A DNA stretch of 64,000 nucleotides from Lactuca virosa (taxonomy: Eukaryota > Streptophyta > Magnoliopsida > Asterales > Asteraceae), in the NCBI GenBank assembly GCA_928212115.1, contig CAKMRJ010003334.1, positions 100,435,586 through 100,499,585 of the forward strand, given 5' to 3'. Made by a program: the position numbers and the translations under genes. The notes under the pieces are model-generated. The model searched no databases, had not been told where the DNA came from, and saw only the letters and a list, made by a program, of their open reading frames with translations. Positions 57,658-64,000 of the stretch are shown one piece after another. Within the stretch, counting starts at the first letter, position 1. Each line of letters opens with the position of its first letter.

Positions 57658-59226
57658 TGTCGAGGCCAACAAAAATAAATAACCCTAAATCTTTTACACT
57701 AAAATAGTGTATAGTGGTAAAGGGGTCGATCCACGGAGATTGGTTCAATTTATAACTCTATGGAAAATCTTTTTGCAAGTACTTCTAAAATGACAATAAA
57801 ATAAAAATGGGGGTTTTGGTGTTTTGAAATACTTGAAACAAACTAGAATTAACTAAGATTTAAATAGACAATTTCAACAAAAATAAGAGTTTGATGTAAA
57901 ATCAATAAGAGAAGGATGGTTGACTTAAGGTTCCTCACTTTGACTTTTGATGAACATATCATTAGAATCAAATGGTGCAATACTTGTTTTAAACCCTTAA
58001 TTTGGCTATAGTAATCCAATGAGCTTGAGATTACCTAGACTTTTCTTAATTGTTGAAATGGTTAGAGAAGCTCATAACAATTTCCTTAGTTAAAGTCACT
58101 AATTCCATTAAGCATGTAATTAGTGAAAGTCAACTAGCATTAAGAACCAAAAAAATCACCAAATCCAAGAGGGGTCAAATGCTTTCACCACCATGTTGGA
58201 GAAAATGTTTTTATGATTGTGTGAAGTAAAACTAACACAAGAATCACTTGTTGCTTGCTAATTTGAAGATCCTTTACTTAATCAAGAAATTAGCCAACTA
58301 ATCACCACAAACACATTTAAACTCATGAATAAAAACATGCAAGTAATGATAAGATGTTAAAACACAAAACATTTTCATAAAGATTCAAACACAAATTCAT
58401 GGATTCTTCAATATTCAACAAAAGTTCAAAGGATTCAACAAAAGTCAACCAAGATTAGTTTAGCCAAGCATGACTAAACTCAAGGAAACAAAGTTAGTTA
58501 AGATTGTACCAAACATTTAGCAAGAATTAAGAGATGAAATGGTGAAGTTCTTGAGGGTTCTTGGCCTTCAAAAAATGTTCCAAACTCCAGAGAGAAAGTA
58601 TCAAAATCGGACCTCCAAGATTATGCTAAAGAGGCACACCAACCTTCCCAATATAGAGCTCTAAGTAAAATCCCTAAATTGCCCTTGTCAGGAATCCACG
58701 CGGGCCGCGGGGAATCTTACGCGGGCCGCGTGACTTCGACGGAAATTTTTGGGCTTCTTCAAGTCTTGGCCCCCCACAGCTAATCCATTGGCCCAGTTCG
58801 AATCCAATCTGCTTCTAGCCCATTTCTCTTCAATTTTCTTCAATTTGAGCCCAATTTGTCTCTCCACATCACTCAAAACTTCCGCAAATTCCTAACATCG
58901 ATCTTGCACACTCAAGAATTCTCCCGTGGCTTTCAAATTTAAAGTTTAATTCTTCCAACCCTTCAAATAATTGACAATCCCACTCCATGCATCACCTCTA
59001 TAGCCATCAAGCCTAAAATCCTCGTTGTCCTCCAAGTCCAATTGCTTTCCAAAAGATCCCGCTCCGCTAGTCTCCTTAAAATCTGTAATTAAGCTCACAA
59101 AACTCGAAAGAACCCGAAAGTGGTCATAAAATAACAAAAAGGAAATATGCATGGAAATTATCTAAATTGCGAATGAAAATATGCTAAAATAAACTATAAA
59201 AATAAGTAAATAAAATGAAGCTATCA
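57658..59226 (-). repeat. LTR B of the array (shared)
   Basis: 1569 bp, nearly identical to LTR A with a few one-base changes and small indels. It serves as the 5' LTR of internal region A and the 3' LTR of internal region B. Confidence 0.9.
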
Positions 59227-61400
59227 AATCACCCCAAGCTTAAACCTTACTTGTCCTCAAGTAAGACAAGACTAAAATGAACTCGGGATGAACTATCCTA
59301 GGGAAAATAAAAAGAATGGATAGAACCGCGGAACCTGATCACCGTTAGTCAACATGGTCAGAATTGATCTTGCTATTACCTCACGATTTTTCATCCGATG
59401 ACAATGGGACCATAAACCACAGACAGGACAACTCCTTTAGGTGAGTAAGGAGGGATGAGCAGTCGCGCCCAATGGAACATGCATACATGAAGAACATCTG
59501 TAGTAGGGAGAAAGCAGTTGGATGGGCTCGTGTGGAGCTCTTCTTTTAAGTGTACACTCTGATCTCACGTCTGCCGGCTACTCTCATGTGTAATTGGGTT
59601 TAATCGCTCGGGCACCGTTGTAGGAATCGGTTCACTTAGTGTTGGCCCAAACCTCCTGTAGTACCGACTCGTAGTCTCCCTAACATCACCAATTTGCGAA
59701 AAAACACAACTCGATCTATATACAATAAACAACTCTATATAAATGAATATCAAACGTCGGGTGACCAAAATATAGGAAAATTTGTTCAATAATTGAACCG
59801 GTCACCTATCTACGATTATTGCAGCTTGAATTTTTTTTTTGTTTTATTTTTTTTTGTTTTTTTTAATAAACACTTGAAGGTAATGTATTAACAATCGAAA
59901 TTTAACAAGAAAACCCTTTGACTCAAAATTTGGTTCCCAAAAGTGTTAAGTGGAACCGAAAGGTAGTAATATAATCCGAATGGTCTAAGTGTGAAATGAC
60001 CATGTGTGGAGCATAAAGATGTAATGTAAGCTCCTTTTCAAACTTGCAATTTTTCAAAAATAATGAAAATGTCCATATGCGGACTAAAAGACTCTCTAAG
60101 ATCCTAAGAAAAATCGCAAAAAGATATGGTGATGTAAAGAGACCGGATATGGATTCTACTCGGGGACAAGCACCCAGTGCTTCATCTTAACGGTTCAAAC
60201 ATGATCAAGTGTGATCCTCTCAACGGTAGTGACCGTAAGGCTAAGAACATCCATTGCTATAGTATATCCTACAGTTGTTAGTATTGCATGCATAATTCTT
60301 CATGAAAACTACCTGGCCATGATCACTTACCCCTTTAAGCTTCCAGCATCTGATCCCAAGTATGAAGTCCCAAACTGCAGCTGGTGGTCCCGGTTCGATG
60401 GGTGAGATAGCAACAAGATCCTGGACCATAATGATACAATAACTATGAACCTGTTCCATGGCATCCAAGGGGGTGAGAATAAACAGCTAACAAAAATGCA
60501 TGAATGCTAATGCCCTAAGCTAAATGTTATGCAAAAATAGAAAGTAGAAAAGAAGAAAATAAAATCTTTTGGAATTTTATAAAAAAAAAATGANNNNNNN
60601 NNNNNNTTTTTCAAAAATAATGAAAATGTCCATATGCGGACTAAAAGACTCTCTAAAATCCTAAGAAAATCGCAAAAAAGATATGGTGATGTAAAGACCG
60701 GAATATGGATTCTACTCGGGACAAGCACCAGTGCTTCATCTTAAACGGTTCAAACATGATCAAGTGTGATCCCTCAACGGTAGTGACCGTAAGGCTAAGA
60801 ACATCCATTGCTATAGTAATATCCTACAGTTTTTTAGTATTGCATGCATAATTCTTCATGAAAACTACCTGGCCATGATCACTTACCCATTTAAGCTTCC
60901 AGCATCTGATCCCAAGTATGAAGTCCCAAACTGCAGGCTAGTGGTCCCGGTTCGATGGGTGAGATAGCAACAAGATCCTGGACCAATAATGATACAATAA
61001 CTATGAACCTGTCCCATGGCATCCAAGGGGGTGAGAATAAACAGATAACAAAAATGCATGAATGCTAATGCCCTAAGCTAAATGTTATGCAAAAATAGAA
61101 AGTAGAAAAGAAGAAAATAAAATCTTTTTGGAATTTTATAAAAAAAAATGAATGCAAATTAGCTTAAAACTAAAATGAAATGCAACCTAACAAAAAAATG
61201 CATGAAAAGTAAAAGCAAAAGGGAAATGCCCCACCCCAAGCTTAAGAACAAGCATTGTCCTCAATGCTTAAGGAAAGGGCGGAAATAACCTAAATCGGAG
61301 GGTCGGTAGAGCATAGGGGTTTGTAGAGGAGGAAAAATGGTGAAGAATGGCGGTGGTCTCGCGGGATTCTGACCGGTAGATCTCCGGGAAATTGAGTTTT
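59227..61400 (-). other. Non-coding 3' part of internal region B, with gap and duplication
   Basis: Matches 54191-55800, except that a block of about 544 bases occurs twice around the N run. No gene. Confidence 0.75.
60594..60606. other. Assembly gap (13 N)
   Basis: Thirteen ambiguous bases. The sequences on either side overlap by homology (60050-60593 and 60607-61150), so the gap is probably negative in size. Confidence 0.98.
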
Positions 61401-61750
61401 TGTAGGAGCGCGGGTAAGGCCGCGGCCGCGTGTTTGGCCGCGTCTAGTTTTCTCGAAATCTCACTGATTCTTCTTGCTCTGACTTTCACGCGGGCCGCGT
61501 GCTGGTCGCAACGGAGGCCGCGGGACCTGAAGCTTGAAAATGGCAAAGAATCGGAAATCTGCGCGGGCCGCATGGAACCCGCACGTGGCCGCACAAAGTC
61601 TTACGCGGGCCGCGTGGAACCCGCACGCTGGCCGCTGTGCTGAACAGGGTTGGAGGTGATTCTTCTACGCGGGCAAGGAATGGGCCGCACATAAGCCCGC
61701 ACAGACCTTACGCGGGCGCGTGGAATTTCACGCGGGCCCGCGTGACTTCT
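61400..61750. repeat. GC-rich palindrome cluster, copy B
   Basis: Counterpart of 55823-56162. Several units show single-base gains or losses (for instance CGCGGGCGCGTGG and GCGGGCCCGCGTG) not seen in copy A. Confidence 0.8.
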
Positions 61751-61823
61751 CTGCACTTCAAAATTTAAAATTTTTCTAAAAACTTGATTTTTGGCCAAAA
61801 TGATTCCCGCAAAATCCCGGGTT

Positions 61824-62615
61824 TCAAAAACACAACAAAAGTTTGGACGAAAGGTGAGAAATAAAGCTTGAAATTTTTTCAAAAATGAACATTTTCAAAA
61901 TCATTTTTTCGCTTTTAATAAAGACGAAAGCACAATGCTTCCCAAAAATGCCCTTCTTTAACGTCTTCGGCGAGACGCCTCCAAACTTCACTTTAACACT
62001 TGGGGCGTCCAAATGGACGACATCTTGGACATTTGAATCAAAACCTTCATATAATGGCTTCAACCAATGTCCATTAACCTTGAAAACTTGCCCCGTGTCA
62101 ACATTTTTTAATTTCCACATCTCCATTGGGACTCTTTTTCTTGTATTTGACTTTCTTTTTACGGAAAAACCATACCGGACTTAGACCTTTGATAATAGAA
62201 AGAATCCAACCATATTCTTTCTTGTACTTGTTTAGTAAGGTGACCAACTCTTCCATATTCGACATAGCGGTCGAGTTGGTGACCGGTTGGGTGTCTTCCT
62301 TCTCGGGATATGTATCATTAAAGGGTTCGACAGATTTATCGTTTTCGGCTCTTGTGGTTTGTCTACCACTGGAGTTAGTTATCAATGGTAGTGGGTGGCT
62401 CAAACTCTCTTTCGTTAACCCCCAACACGTCCTCTATAGTTTCATTGACATCTTTCTCAATTTCTTCTTCCTCCTTGACAGCCTCTTCCATTTCTACTCC
62501 TTCTTCCTCTTCTCCACATAACACTCTTGGGCCATCAAAACTTTTCTCATCTTTCAAAGGAATGGCACATGTGCTATGCCTTGGGCTCTCTTCAGACTAG
62601 TTTGTCTTGAGCTTC
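61824..62615 (-). pseudogene. Fused gag/RT-flank and integrase tail, copy B
   Basis: Same content as 56403-57032 but broken into three frames (62375-62557, 62098-62403, 61824-62126) by one-base indels. The acidic stretch, KEYGWILSIIKGLSP and VFKVNGHWLKPLYEGF are all recognisable. Confidence 0.7.
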
Positions 62616-63107
62616 CATTATACTTATTGTTTGAGAAATTTGTGTTATTTGTTTCTCTAAGCTTTTGAGGCTAGCTTGGGTTGTTTCTTGGAAAATTTGG
62701 GTAGATGTGGCAATGCTCTTCACAATGTCCTCTAAGGACATGCTTGAATTTCAGGTTGTTGAGAGGTGGAGGATATGGAGTTTGGAATTGTGGAGTTGGT
62801 TGGTGTTTTTCATTTCTCCAAGCTTGATATGGGCTTTGGTATTGGTTTGTATCCCCAGCTGGTTGTTGTCCCACCATTGATCATGTTGAGGTTGATCATA
62901 AATCCATTGGTTTGACCAGTAGTAGCTTCCCTTTCTCTTGCACTTCTTCCCATTCTCCTTGTGAATATGGACACATATCGAATGATGTCCATTTTGGGCG
63001 CAATTATCGCAAAGAAGAGGCGAGGGTTGCACACTTTGGTCACTTTCAATCATCATAACTAACTGAGCTAGCTCGGAAAGTTTATCTTCAATGCAAGGAG
63101 TGTTCAT
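62616..63107 (-). pseudogene. Athila/Tat-like gag with zinc knuckle, copy B
   Basis: Same start MNTPCIEDK and CDNCAQNGHHS; the knuckle's last Cys is displaced by a one-base loss near 62980. It carries CAA where copy A has the TAA stop. Confidence 0.7.
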
Positions 63108-63211
63108 TTCTGAACCATAATTTTTTTTTTTCAATTTTTTTAGTTTTAAACTAGAGTACCTGCACAATGAGATCTAGGCATAGAGAAACAAACTGATTAA
63201 ATATAAACCAA

Positions 63212-63228
63212 TCCCCGCAACGGCGCCA
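63212..63228 (-). other. Primer binding site of array unit B, one base short
   Basis: The minus strand reads TGGCGCCGTTGCGGGGA, lacking the T found in unit A. Confidence 0.8.
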
Positions 63229-63240
63229 AAATTTGGTGGT

Positions 63241-64000
63241 TGTCGAGGCCAACAAAATAATAACCCTAAATCTTTTACACTAAAATAGTGTATAGTGGTA
63301 AAGGGGTCGACCACGGAATTGGTTCAATTTATAACTCTATGGAAAATCTTTTTGTGCAACAGTACTTGAAAATGACAATAAAATAAAAATGGGGGTTTTG
63401 GTGTTTTTGAAATACTTGAAACAAACTAGAATTAACTAAGATTTAAATAGACAATTTCAACAAAAATAAGAGTTTGATGTAAAATCAATAAGAGAAGGAT
63501 GGTTGACTTAAGGTTCCTCACTTTGACTTTTGATGACATATCATAGAATCAATGGTGCAATACTTGTTTTAAACCCTTAATTTGGCTAGTAATCCAATGA
63601 GCTTGAGATTACCTAGACTTTTCTTAATTGTTGAAATGGTTAGAGAAGCTCATAACAATTTCCTTAGTTAAAGTCACTAATTCCATTAAGCATGTAATTA
63701 GTGAAAGTCAACTAGCATTAAGAACCAAAAAATCACCAAATCCAAGAGGGGTCAAATGTTTCACACCCCATGTTGGAGAAAATGTTTTTATGATTGTGTG
63801 AAGTAAAACTAACACAAGAATCACTTGTTGCTTGCTAATTTGAAGATCCTTTACTTAATCAAGAAATTAGCCAACTAATCACCACAAACACATTTAAACT
63901 CATGAATAAAAACATCAAGTAATGATAAGATGTTAAAAACACAAAACATTTCATAAAGATTCAAACACAAATTCATGGATTCTTCAATATTCAACAAAAG
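63241..64000 (-). repeat. LTR C of the array (partial, window edge)
   Basis: Matches the end of LTR A and B, with many one-base deletions (for instance three within 30 bases near 63535-63555). Confidence 0.88.

Larger units (their letters stand above)
52617..64000 (-). mobile_element. Tandem LTR-internal-LTR-internal-LTR array, Athila/Tat-like, pol deleted
   Basis: Three LTR copies (52617-54190, 57658-59226, 63241 to window end) alternate with two internal regions (54191-57657 and 59227-63240). The element is on the minus strand: primer site TGGCGCCGTTGTCGGGGA on the right of each internal region, purine tract GCTTGGGGTGATT on the left. Each internal region encodes gag-like pieces fused to an integrase tail, with no RT or integrase core. 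The first LTR interrupts a Gypsy gag fragment at 52616. An array with three LTRs is expected from unequal recombination, or from misassembly of a single element. Confidence 0.88.

Overview
The window is AT-rich eukaryotic DNA from a flowering plant. It holds intron-containing host genes of plant-specific families (a WIYLD plus SET-domain histone methyltransferase, a two-RRM hnRNP) embedded in Ty1/Copia, Ty3/Gypsy, Helitron, Harbinger, LINE and foldback transposon sequence. Repeat style (tRNA-Met-primed Copia and Gypsy elements, Athila/Tat-like elements with a TGGCGCCGTTG-type primer site, LTRs full of ACTCG-N-CGAGT palindromes) suggests Asteraceae, perhaps a lettuce relative. That taxonomic guess is inference only.

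Layout. 1-8262: a broken Copia element on the minus strand, with a solo LTR of the same broad family nested inside it (887-1639). 8263-9467: end of a decayed PIF/Harbinger transposon. 10093-11389: hnRNP-type RNA-binding protein gene (minus). 11847-14485: nine-exon gene of unknown function with a fully consistent reading frame (minus). About 15-27.3 kb: a large Helitron (plus) carrying an RPA70-like gene and a Rep/helicase gene, ending at a clear hairpin plus CTAG terminus at 27321. 27395-27845: LINE remnant. 29032-32123: SUVR-type histone methyltransferase gene (minus) with an upstream leader. 33147-36710: a non-coding foldback element inside TA microsatellite DNA. 37975-38609: a MITE. 38797-41437: a second, truncated Copia element. 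41438-52616: a nest of Gypsy LTR pieces containing a 2.2 kb solo LTR and several minisatellites. 52617-64000: a tandem LTR-internal-LTR-internal-LTR array of a pol-deleted Athila/Tat-like element, containing an assembly gap.

How it works together. Only three host genes are convincing, at about 10-14.5 kb and 29-32 kb, all on the minus strand. The rest is transposon DNA. The Helitron carries replication functions as a set (ssDNA-binding RPA-like protein, HUH-type Rep, PIF1-like helicase), although each gene has small frame breaks. Two of the host genes carry single-base homopolymer insertions that break otherwise coherent frames. Together with the N gap, the duplicated gap flanks and the indel-rich sequence after about 59 kb, this suggests that consensus errors contribute to the apparent breaks. 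The most unusual structures are the foldback element with arrays of TTCA-NN-TGAA palindromes, the triplicated exon pair in the Helitron gene, the hairpin-forming GGGGGAGCC minisatellites, and the three-LTR array.
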